From Myxococcus xanthus (GTDB lineage Bacteria; Myxococcota; Myxococcia; Myxococcales; Myxococcaceae), in NCBI RefSeq assembly GCF_006402735.1, contig NZ_CP017174.1:933001-997000 (forward strand): a DNA stretch of 64,000 bases. Direction: 5' to 3'. Under the pieces are notes generated by a model. It was not told the DNA's origin and searched no databases. It saw only the letters and a list, made by a program, of their open reading frames with translations. Both the position numbers and the translations under genes were made by a program. Of the stretch, positions 11,406-18,466 are shown one piece after another. The stretch's first letter is position 1. Every line of letters begins with the position of its first letter.

Positions 11406-12011
11406 ATGCCAACGTCCTCTGTCGCCTTTCATTTCATCGCGGTGACAGGCTTTGGTGGCTGCGTGCCATGGCTCCTCCTGGAGGCCCAGGTACTGGGCGG
11501 CCGGAGGGGACAGGTGGACCTGGCCGTCGCCGTCGCCGCGGGCGGGTTGGCGCTCCTGTCGGGCCATGCCCTGGTGTCACTGTGGTTTGCCCGTCCGCTC
11601 ACGGTGCTGCGCGCCCGCGCGGAGGTCGGCACCTATCTCCAGGTGCTCGTCGCGGTGGGCGTGCTGGGCCTGCTGGGGCTTCATCTCCTGACGTCAGCCG
11701 AGCCACGGCCCGCGCTGGGCGCCTTCTGTCTGGGATTGACCACCTGGTTGAGTGCGCTGGGCTTCCAGTGGGTGCCCTCGTTGTTCGTCGGACGCGAGGG
11801 CTTCGTGGACCACCTGGGACGGCGGACGCGCTTCTCCGAGCTGGAGTGGTTCCGCTTGCGCAAGCAGGACGGCGAGTTGCCTCGCACCTGGCTCCAGGCG
11901 GGACGGGGAGACACCCTGCGGCTGGAGGTCCGTCTTCCCACGGACGAGGCCGAGCGGGCGCGAGGGCAATTGCTCCAGGCGGGGCTCGCGCACCGCGCTC
12001 CAGGGCGCTGA
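11406..12011 (+). CDS. Integral membrane protein of unknown function
   Basis: A 201-residue protein with four predicted membrane helices in the first 125 residues (FIAVTGFGGCVPWLLLEAQV, LAVAVAAGGLALLSGHALVS, LQVLVAVGVLGLLGLHLL and LGAFCLGLTTWLSALGF). A cytoplasmic C-terminal domain with FVDHLGRRTRFSELEWFRLR and a charged tail follows. The C-terminal part resembles the PH-like domains that follow helices in small bacterial membrane proteins, but I cannot place it. The start MPTSSVAF at 11406 was chosen because residues encoded upstream are arginine-rich shadow sequence. The stop at 12011 is three bases from a convergent gene. Confidence 0.72.
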   Translation: MPTSSVAFHFIAVTGFGGCVPWLLLEAQVLGGRRGQVDLAVAVAAGGLALLSGHALVSLWFARPLTVLRARAEVGTYLQVLVAVGVLGLLGLHLLTSAEPRPALGAFCLGLTTWLSALGFQWVPSLFVGREGFVDHLGRRTRFSELEWFRLRKQDGELPRTWLQAGRGDTLRLEVRLPTDEAERARGQLLQAGLAHRAPGR

Positions 12012-12014
12012 GGC

Positions 12015-12629
12015 TCACTTCGGCGCGGGAGGCACCGGCCACTTCGCGCCCGAGGCCACACCCTTCCACGGGTCTCCGCCCACGCCGAAGGCGACGAGTT
12101 GGAAGGGCTCCGGTCCGGACACCTGCACCAGCCCCACGCCGGGGACGGCGGAGGACCACGTGGCCGTGAGCCCCGCGGGGAAGGAGTACTCCGTCACGGG
12201 AAGCTCGCGGCCGGCGATCCGCGTCGTGGCTTGCCGGAGGACGCGCGGCTTCCAGGACGCGGGGCGCGCGGCTCCGGAGAAGACATCCGCGGTGTCCTGG
12301 GGCGCCTGTCCTGGCATCCGCACTCGCGTCAGCAGCACCTGCTCGGCGGAGAAGACGTCGCCCTTCACGAGGAACTCGAGCGCCACCCGTCCCGTGGCGG
12401 GCACGTCGACTTCCAGGACGAGCCACCGCGCGCGCTGGCCCTCGTGCGTGTCCGAAGCGCCCACCTTGAACACGAAGGTGGAGGGCCCTTCCGACGACTG
12501 GCCCACGTAGCGGGCCCAGCCTCCCTCACGCAGCACGAGCGGCAGGCCCAGCATCCCGTCCTGGGCGGAAGCCGGCGCGGCCAGAAGACAGAGCAGCAGC
12601 GCCCCCAGGTGCCATGTCCCTCGTGTCAT
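12015..12629 (-). CDS. Secreted protein of unknown function, 204 aa
   Basis: The signal peptide MTRGTWHLGALLLCLLAAP ends at ASAQ, giving a mature periplasmic protein of about 180 residues rich in beta strands. The opening of the mature part, LREGGWARYVGQSSEGPSTF, has the same layout as the protein encoded divergently at 12693 (GTWVEYEYRTAQGRFPVRV): a small residue, an aromatic-rich strand, then a hydrophobic strand. I infer that the two are distant paralogues. There is no catalytic motif. It ends three bases from a convergent membrane protein gene. Function unknown. Confidence 0.8.
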   Translation of the reverse strand: MTRGTWHLGALLLCLLAAPASAQDGMLGLPLVLREGGWARYVGQSSEGPSTFVFKVGASDTHEGQRARWLVLEVDVPATGRVALEFLVKGDVFSAEQVLLTRVRMPGQAPQDTADVFSGAARPASWKPRVLRQATTRIAGRELPVTEYSFPAGLTATWSSAVPGVGLVQVSGPEPFQLVAFGVGGDPWKGVASGAKWPVPPAPK

Positions 12630-12692
12630 GTCCGCTCCGAATGCTCAGACGCCTGTCTGGAAATGCCATTGATTTGCCCTAACATGGGGCCC

Positions 12693-13436
12693 ATGCGACG
12701 CCTCCTGACCGCGGTGTCTGTCGTATCCCTGCTCACGGGTACTGCCGGGGATGCATCCGAAGAGGTGCGTCCAGCGCCTGCCACGTCCACGGCGGGGCAG
12801 GAGGCCGCGCGCCCACCGGCGAGTCCGGCGCCGGCCGCGGCCATCACCGTGGCCCCGGCCCGCGTCGAGGAAGCCCGGGCGCTGGTGCCTCCGCCCCTGC
12901 TCCATGCCCGCTTCCAGCCCGTGGTGGGCACCTGGGTGGAGTACGAGTACCGCACCGCGCAGGGGCGCTTCCCCGTGCGAGTGTCGGTGGTGGGGGAGAC
13001 GCTGCGCGAGGATGGCCTGCCGCTCTACCAGGTCGAACTGGACTACCAGACGACGCCGAGGGCGCTGATGGCGGCCTGGGTGGTGGGCGGCGCGCGGCCC
13101 GTCGTGGAGCGGTTGGCCATCTCCGTGCCGCCCCATCCGCCCATCTCCCTTCCCGTGGACCTCTACATGGACCAGCCCGAGCTGCGGGGCGTATTGACGG
13201 AGGAGAAGCCCACGGACATCCGCGAGGGCGCCTTCGCTGGCAAGGCCCGGCAGCGCGTCTACCGCCAGGAGGCGCAGCGGAGTGTGTCCGTCATCCTGTC
13301 GACGAAGGTCCTGGTGACGGGCGTCGAGTCCATCCGCGACGACACCGCGTCCTGGGTGGCGCGCAAGACGGGCTCCGGCGCGCAGCCCGAGCTGAGCGCC
13401 GTGCCCATTGCGATTCCCCGGCTCCCGGAGCAGTGA
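12693..13436 (+). CDS. Secreted protein of unknown function, 247 aa
   Basis: An exported protein starting MRRLLTAVSVVSLLTGTAGD, followed by an Ala/Pro-rich linker to about residue 70 and then a beta-rich domain (GTWVEYEYRTAQGRFPVRV, GLPLYQVELDYQT, RQRVYRQEAQRSVSVILST). The domain looks like a diverged copy of the gene on the other side of the 63-base intergenic region, so the two are probably co-regulated from back-to-back promoters. An ATG nine bases upstream (12684) is in frame and could be used instead. The stop is 14 bases from the convergent Tad cluster. Function unknown. Confidence 0.78.
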   Translation: MRRLLTAVSVVSLLTGTAGDASEEVRPAPATSTAGQEAARPPASPAPAAAITVAPARVEEARALVPPPLLHARFQPVVGTWVEYEYRTAQGRFPVRVSVVGETLREDGLPLYQVELDYQTTPRALMAAWVVGGARPVVERLAISVPPHPPISLPVDLYMDQPELRGVLTEEKPTDIREGAFAGKARQRVYRQEAQRSVSVILSTKVLVTGVESIRDDTASWVARKTGSGAQPELSAVPIAIPRLPEQ

Positions 13437-13450
13437 GGCGGCCGACGCGC

Positions 13451-13651
13451 TCACCCCAGCGGATACCCGAGCACGAGGTAGAAGCCGCGCACGTAGATGG
13501 TGAAGGCCGCGAACATGTCCGGCGCGAAGCTGGCGATGCCACCGCCGATGACGAGCAGGGCCATCAGCAGCAGTGAGAACTCCGCCAGGGCCTGACCTCG
13601 CGTGCGCGGACGCCGCACCCACTTCAAGGTCCGCGTCATCCAGCCAATCAT
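13451..13651 (-). CDS. Small Flp-type prepilin-like protein, 66 aa
   Basis: A 66-residue protein with a positively charged N-terminus, then the motif RTRGQALAEFSLLLMALLV. A glycine (residue 19) is followed by a hydrophobic helix with glutamate at +5 (E24), the cleavage signature of Flp/TadE prepilins cut by a TadV-type peptidase. After a 20-residue helix there is only a short tail (TIYVRGFYLVLGYPLG), as in Flp major pilins. The start at 13651 overlaps the upstream stop by four bases (ATGA), so it is translationally coupled and last in the cluster. It could be a true pilin or a minor anchor. Confidence 0.75.
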   Translation of the reverse strand: MIGWMTRTLKWVRRPRTRGQALAEFSLLLMALLVIGGGIASFAPDMFAAFTIYVRGFYLVLGYPLG

Positions 13652-14535
13652 GGGAAGGACTCCGTGGAAGGCGTGGTCCACTCCTGGACCACGGTGACAA
13701 GGGATTCGGGCGGGCCGTCCTTGGCGACGGGAGACAGCGACAGCGAGAGCCGCTCGCCCTGCCGCTCGAAGGCCAGCAGCTCCACGCCGTTGGCGCCCGT
13801 GCGCGCCGGGGCCGGTGAATAGCCGCGCCCGGTGAAGGCCTCGCGGTAGAAGGCCGCCAGCATGGAGGGGGTGCCGTGCGCGACCTCCGTGAGCGTCATG
13901 CTGTTCGCGGCGGGGCCCCGCGCGCTCCGGTCATCGACACGCAGCACCGTCATGGCGCCCGGAGGCCGGGGCAGCGTGTCCGGCGCGCTCCCGTGGAGGT
14001 GGATGCCCTGGGGCGTGTCGACGAGCGAGGGGAAGACCATGGTGCGCGGCGGCATGCCGCCCATCCCGATGGCCGTGACGGAGACGAGCGCGCCCCGGAT
14101 TTCGTCGTAGTAGTTCACCACGCCGCCCCCCGTGCCATCCGGCTGGTGGGTGACGCGGCGGCCCCGGCGGCGGAACTCCCGGGCGTAGAACTCCAGCACT
14201 TCGCCCGGGGGACTCTGGGTTTCGAAGAAGCCCATCTCCATGGGGTTGCCGTTGGCTTCCATCCGGCCCATGGGAATGAGCGTGGTGCGGGGGAACGCCG
14301 GGAAGAGCCCGTTCAGCAGCAGGCGCTCCGGCGGAGGCGGGCGTGCGGGCAGGGGCGGCGGCGCTGGTGGATGCTCGGGCACCGGAGGGGGGGCGGGAGT
14401 CGGCTCGGGCGGTGGCTCCCGCAGCGTGGCGGCCGTGAGCACCAGCAGCATCAGCGCCCCCAGTCCCAGCAGCCGCGGCAGCGCGCCCGTCTGGTCCGTC
14501 AGCGCTCTCCTCGCGGGCGGTGGCGTGGCGCTCAC
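13648..14535 (-). CDS. Membrane-anchored proline-rich protein in the Tad cluster
   Basis: The likely start is a GTG at 14535 that overlaps the upstream stop by four bases. The product is 295 residues: a short cytoplasmic end, one helix (LLGLGALMLLVLTAATL), a 35-residue proline-rich spacer, and a periplasmic domain containing VLEFYAREFRRRGRRVT, which looks like a small alpha/beta unit duplicated later as MLAAFYREAFTGRGYS. The repeated FYxxxFxxRG pattern suggests two copies of one fold. I do not recognise the family. Coupling on both sides ties its function to the pseudopilins around it. Confidence 0.75.
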   Translation of the reverse strand: MSATPPPARRALTDQTGALPRLLGLGALMLLVLTAATLREPPPEPTPAPPPVPEHPPAPPPLPARPPPPERLLLNGLFPAFPRTTLIPMGRMEANGNPMEMGFFETQSPPGEVLEFYAREFRRRGRRVTHQPDGTGGGVVNYYDEIRGALVSVTAIGMGGMPPRTMVFPSLVDTPQGIHLHGSAPDTLPRPPGAMTVLRVDDRSARGPAANSMTLTEVAHGTPSMLAAFYREAFTGRGYSPAPARTGANGVELLAFERQGERLSLSLSPVAKDGPPESLVTVVQEWTTPSTESFP

Positions 14536-15668
14536 TGACACGCGTTCCCGTCGTAGTGGTGGTACTGCTCCCGTTTCACACTGAAGATGTACGCGTCGGA
14601 GTAGACGGATTCGGGAAGCTCGGACTTGCTGGCGCCCTGGAAGTACGGCCCCCGGCAGTTGTAGGCGCGCATGGGCCAGTTGTCCCCGTAGCCGCCGTTC
14701 TGGGAGAAGCCTCGCTTCTGCTGCACGGCGTTGGGCTCGCAGTTGCCGAAGCACCAGCGGGTGTCGTTGCGCCAGTAGGCCGCTTGCAGCACGTCGCCGG
14801 GGACGGTGCGCATCTGCGTCGGCAGTTGAATCCGGGGTGTGGGCTGCTGCGTCACACGGAGAATCCGGACCGAATCGCGCAGGTAGTCATTGCTGAAGGG
14901 GAAGTCCAGGCCCAGCACCTGGAGCACGTCGCCAATGGAGTCCAGGACGCCGCCGGAGTTGGCGGAGACGCCCGCGTAGGCAATGCGCCGCACGCGGTCA
15001 TAGGTGCGCTGTTCGACGCGCGGATAGCCGCTGCTCCCAGGCATGTCGCCGGGTCCCCAGGCGCGCCACGTGTCATGGAAGAGGTAGAAGCGCTCCGTCA
15101 TCCGCATGTCCAGGCGGCCGTTTCCGAAGCCCGTCGTGTACAGGGCGAGGGTCTCCGGGATGAAGCCGTTGCGGATGGTGAGCTCGACGTCCGTCTGGAT
15201 GGCGCCCTGGCGCGAGTCCAAGCCCATCTGCCGGGCGACGGCGTCCACCGTCCCGCCCAGCACGCTCATGGCCGTGTTGGCGGCCGCCATCAGCCCGCCC
15301 GACGAGCGGCCCGACATGGAAGACGACGTCAGCGGCGCATCCGCGTTCCGGGCTCGCACGGCCACGGTGAAGCGGCCCTCGAAGGTGGAGTCCAGCGAGC
15401 CCGTCTTCGTGGAGCCGTCCAGGTCCTTGTAGCGCTCCTGGGCCTCCGCGGCGATGCCGTCCACGTCGGTCTTCACGGTGCGCTCGAAGGCGACGTACCG
15501 CGCCAGCTCGGCGCCCTTGAGGCGCACGCGCTGCAGGTCCCAGAAGTAGTTGGACCAGAGCACCAGGACCACCAGCAGGGGCGCCAGCAGGGCGAACTCG
15601 ACGGTGGCGGCGCCGCGCCTTGCCCGGGAGCGTCGACGCGTGAGGCGAGAAGAGGTGTGTGGCTTCAC
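14532..15668 (-). CDS. TadE-like pseudopilin, 378 aa
   Basis: The N-terminus has basic residues followed by RRGAATVEFALLAPLLVVLV: a glycine cleavage point, glutamate at +5 and one hydrophobic helix, the TadE signature. The mature periplasmic part is 340 residues, larger than usual TadE, with four cysteines near the end (RWCFGNC, AYNCRGPY, GNACQ) that could form disulphides. In Tad systems such pseudopilins help assemble Flp fibres. It begins 10 bases after the stop of the upstream TadG-like gene and overlaps the next gene, so it is part of one operon. Confidence 0.85.
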   Translation of the reverse strand: MKPHTSSRLTRRRSRARRGAATVEFALLAPLLVVLVLWSNYFWDLQRVRLKGAELARYVAFERTVKTDVDGIAAEAQERYKDLDGSTKTGSLDSTFEGRFTVAVRARNADAPLTSSSMSGRSSGGLMAAANTAMSVLGGTVDAVARQMGLDSRQGAIQTDVELTIRNGFIPETLALYTTGFGNGRLDMRMTERFYLFHDTWRAWGPGDMPGSSGYPRVEQRTYDRVRRIAYAGVSANSGGVLDSIGDVLQVLGLDFPFSNDYLRDSVRILRVTQQPTPRIQLPTQMRTVPGDVLQAAYWRNDTRWCFGNCEPNAVQQKRGFSQNGGYGDNWPMRAYNCRGPYFQGASKSELPESVYSDAYIFSVKREQYHHYDGNACQ

Positions 15669-15678
15669 GGTGGCTCCG

Positions 15679-17307
15679 TCAGTAATTGAAGGCGTTCCTG
15701 AACCAGCCCGCGCTGAGGTCCCACTCCCGAATCATCAGGCGCATGGCGGAGTCCTCCCAGTGGGTCTTCACGGGAGCCAGACGCGCCGTCCACAGCGGGT
15801 TGAAGAAGTTGGGCTCCTCCTTCCACTCGCCGGGGCGGTGGTAGACGGCGCGGCCCACCGCGATGGCCATCATCCCGCCGGTCGTCTGGCGGAAGTGGTC
15901 GGCGTCATCGTCGAAGTCACCGTTCGCCATCCGGTAGCCGCCCACATACTTCCACGTCATGTCCAGGAATCCGTCACCCACGATTTCGCCTTCGGCGTCG
16001 ATGCGGCCCGACACGTTCTTCATGAAGGCGTTCTCCGAGAGGTTCTTCATCTGGAAGGGCGCGTTGTTGGCACCGCTCACGGCGCCCATGTCCTTGGACA
16101 GGACGGTGACGTTGCAGGGGTAGCCGAAGTGGTACTGCCACGGCCGGATGAAGCTGGGGTCCGAGGTGACGAACGGGGTGATGCCCGTCCAGTCGTGGTG
16201 GTCATCCGTCTTGCGGCGGCCGAACTCCTGGTGGAAGCCGCCCTGGGCGTCCGCCGCGGCGCGAAAGCGCAGCTGGAAGACGGTCCGCCAGCGGCCGATG
16301 AAGCAGGCGGGCCGGACGCGAATCTGGATGTCGTCGGCGGCGTAGAGCTGGTCCTTGCGGTTGTTCTCGAAGTCCTCATGGAAGCTCTTGATTTGGCTGT
16401 CGGCGGTCTTCGCGATGCGCACCTGGAAGAGGGCCAGGCACAGGCCCAGGTTCCACCGGCGGCCGATGAGGACCGGGCCTTCGCCTTCGGCCGTCCACCG
16501 CCGCCGCACGGCGTTGGCCAGGTTGCCCATGAGCAGGCGGTACTTGGCCATGTCCGGGTCGGAGAGCTTGTTGTCGCGCAGGAGCTTGGAGCGTGTGCCC
16601 GTGCCGGTCGGGTCGCTGAGGTCCACGCTGCCGCTGCTGTGGGGCCCGTCGTCGAGCGGGTGGAGGAAGTTCTTCAGGTTCGAATAGTTGGTGCTGGTGA
16701 CGGCCCGCAGCACCGACAGACCGGGGTTTCCGCCGCCGGTCCCGTGAGTCATCGCCACGCCCACCTGGGCCTTGGGGTCGGTGCCCTGGATGACGGTGTT
16801 TCCGTCGGAGGTCACCAGGTCCAGGAGCGTGCTGTAGAGCATGGCTTCCTGGGCCAGCCACAACGCGATGTTCAATCCCGTGAGGATGGGGATGAGCACC
16901 CGTGACACCACCTCCACGGCGGATTTCCAGAACTTGAGCGCCGCCTCCACCGCCGCGAACACGGCGCCGATGACGGGGATGTACTTGAGCACGCTGGCCG
17001 CGCTGCGAAGGGTCTGGTCCAGGTAGACGGCGTGGCTCACGTAGGACATCACCGTGAGCATGGCGGAGTAGTGCACCACCATGGCGCGGTTGGTGTAGGC
17101 CAGGAAGTTGTAGGCCCGCGCCTCCTTCACCGCGATGGAGTAGGCCTGCGCGTCGGCGGCGTCCTGGAGTTTGATTTTCTCGTAGACGCCATGGCCGATG
17201 CTCACCGACGCCATCACGCTGACGGCCAGCACCAGCATGGCGACGGCGCCAATGACCATGGCCTGGCCGCGTTCGTCACGGCGCATCCTGCGGAGGAGGC
17301 GGAACAT
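15679..17307 (-). CDS. TadG-like pilus-assembly protein, 542 aa
   Basis: The N-terminal segment RRDERGQAMVIGAVAMLVLA with one helix is the Tad-domain anchor of TadG-type proteins. The glutamate at +5 found in pilins is absent here, as is common for TadG. It is followed by KIKLQDAADAQAYSIAVKEARAYN, a stretch typical of this family. A second hydrophobic region near residues 105-165 lies in the periplasmic part. No von Willebrand MIDAS motif is visible, although some TadG proteins have one. It lies 23 bases downstream of another TadE-like gene and is probably co-transcribed with it. Confidence 0.82.
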   Translation of the reverse strand: MFRLLRRMRRDERGQAMVIGAVAMLVLAVSVMASVSIGHGVYEKIKLQDAADAQAYSIAVKEARAYNFLAYTNRAMVVHYSAMLTVMSYVSHAVYLDQTLRSAASVLKYIPVIGAVFAAVEAALKFWKSAVEVVSRVLIPILTGLNIALWLAQEAMLYSTLLDLVTSDGNTVIQGTDPKAQVGVAMTHGTGGGNPGLSVLRAVTSTNYSNLKNFLHPLDDGPHSSGSVDLSDPTGTGTRSKLLRDNKLSDPDMAKYRLLMGNLANAVRRRWTAEGEGPVLIGRRWNLGLCLALFQVRIAKTADSQIKSFHEDFENNRKDQLYAADDIQIRVRPACFIGRWRTVFQLRFRAAADAQGGFHQEFGRRKTDDHHDWTGITPFVTSDPSFIRPWQYHFGYPCNVTVLSKDMGAVSGANNAPFQMKNLSENAFMKNVSGRIDAEGEIVGDGFLDMTWKYVGGYRMANGDFDDDADHFRQTTGGMMAIAVGRAVYHRPGEWKEEPNFFNPLWTARLAPVKTHWEDSAMRLMIREWDLSAGWFRNAFNY

Positions 17308-17330
17308 GGGGCTCCAGTCCGAGTGGGGGC

Positions 17331-18173
17331 TCAGCTGTCGACCGCGCAGCCACGCGGCCCGTAATTGCGGTTGTCGAAGTAGTTGGACTGCATGCGCATG
17401 GACCAGGTGGCCGTCAGGGGCATGACGTAGGTGCCTTCCCCGGCGAGCGTGCTCAGGCTCCGGTGGATGTCGCTGCGCGCAGCGCCCCGGCGCTCCAGGT
17501 ACTCGGTGGCGGACTGGCCGCCCACGCGCTGGTTCTCGAACTGGATGCCGCGCAGCTCGCCCAGGTATTCGCGGCCCATGTAGAAGCTGTGCAACTGCCA
17601 GTTCGCGAAGGGGATGCGCATCTCGTAGAAGTACGTCAGCCGGATGGAGAGGAGGTTGGCCTCCATGATGCGCGCGTCCCGGATGTCGTCGTAGTCCACC
17701 TCGTTCGCGTTCATGTGCGAGCCGTAGGTGGCGAACAGGCCGTCCAGGTCGCTGCGTCTGGGGTTGACCACCTCCAGCCGGAACAACGGCAGCGCGCCGC
17801 TCTGGTAGCGTTCGAAGACCTGGATGAACGTGTTGTCCAGGTAGCCCGTGAACAGCCGCCGCGTGTACGCGGTGTGGACGCCCTGGGCGAAGTCGAGCGT
17901 GTCCACGCGGCCCTTCACGTCCTGGCTCAGGGGGCCCAGCGTTGGCAGCAGCGCCGTCAGAGCGGCCTTCCGCATGATGTTGCAGTCGCCGTGGTTGACG
18001 ATTCCCGCCCGGGCGGCCCGGTAGGCGCCGTACTCCGTCATCAGCCGGGCGTGGTGCACCATGCCCAGTTGGATGGTCCCCAGGACGATGAAGACCATCA
18101 TCGGGACGACGAGCGCCGTTTCGACCGCGGCTTGTCCTGCTTGATGGCGACGGCGGACGGACATGGGGTCCAT
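17331..18173 (-). CDS. TadE-like pseudopilin, 280 aa, first gene of the cluster
   Basis: The motif RHQAGQAAVETALVVPMMVF has glycine before the cut and glutamate at +5, then one hydrophobic helix, as in TadE/TadF pseudopilins. The mature domain is about 250 residues with aromatic segments YFYEMRIPFANWQLHSFYM. It opens the five-gene minus-strand cluster; the promoter must lie in the 293-base gap shared with the histidine kinase on the other strand. No TadA ATPase, TadB/C platform or TadV peptidase is encoded within the window, so those parts must be elsewhere or absent. Confidence 0.85.
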   Translation of the reverse strand: MDPMSVRRRHQAGQAAVETALVVPMMVFIVLGTIQLGMVHHARLMTEYGAYRAARAGIVNHGDCNIMRKAALTALLPTLGPLSQDVKGRVDTLDFAQGVHTAYTRRLFTGYLDNTFIQVFERYQSGALPLFRLEVVNPRRSDLDGLFATYGSHMNANEVDYDDIRDARIMEANLLSIRLTYFYEMRIPFANWQLHSFYMGREYLGELRGIQFENQRVGGQSATEYLERRGAARSDIHRSLSTLAGEGTYVMPLTATWSMRMQSNYFDNRNYGPRGCAVDS

Positions 18174-18277
18174 GCTCCTCCTGAAGCCTTACAGTGAACC
18201 TCCCCCCCCGGCACCGACCCGCGTCTGATGTCTTCGTATGAAAGGCTACTGGAAATGTTTGTCATGGCAAGCGAGGG

Positions 18278-18308
18278 GCCTGTCTGATTTGTCCGCGCAA
18301 TGACAGGC
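18278..18308. promoter_or_regulatory. Inverted repeat between the Tad cluster and the histidine kinase
   Basis: GCCTGTC (18278-18284) and GACAGGC (18302-18308) form a perfect seven-base inverted repeat with a 17-base spacer. It lies between two divergent transcription units. It could be an operator for either; no regulator gene is adjacent, so the role is unproven. Confidence 0.3.
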
Positions 18309-18466
18309 ATCTACGACCGCGGGGCATTGACACGGGACGCTGGGGGGCCCGCCTCCCTGGCTGCCCGGCGTGGGACGCACCCTGTCGCGGGACTGTCGGC
18401 TGTTGAAAAGCCGCCTCCCGCCAGGAGGGTGTGGCCCGTGCGGGCTGTTAAGGTCGGGTGCCTTCC

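Noticed and set aside
18267-18285. A sigma-54-like GG-N10-GC pattern upstream of the histidine kinase
   Set aside because: Only the GG and GC dinucleotides match; the rest departs from TGGCAC/TTGC, and the distance to the gene is about 180 bases.
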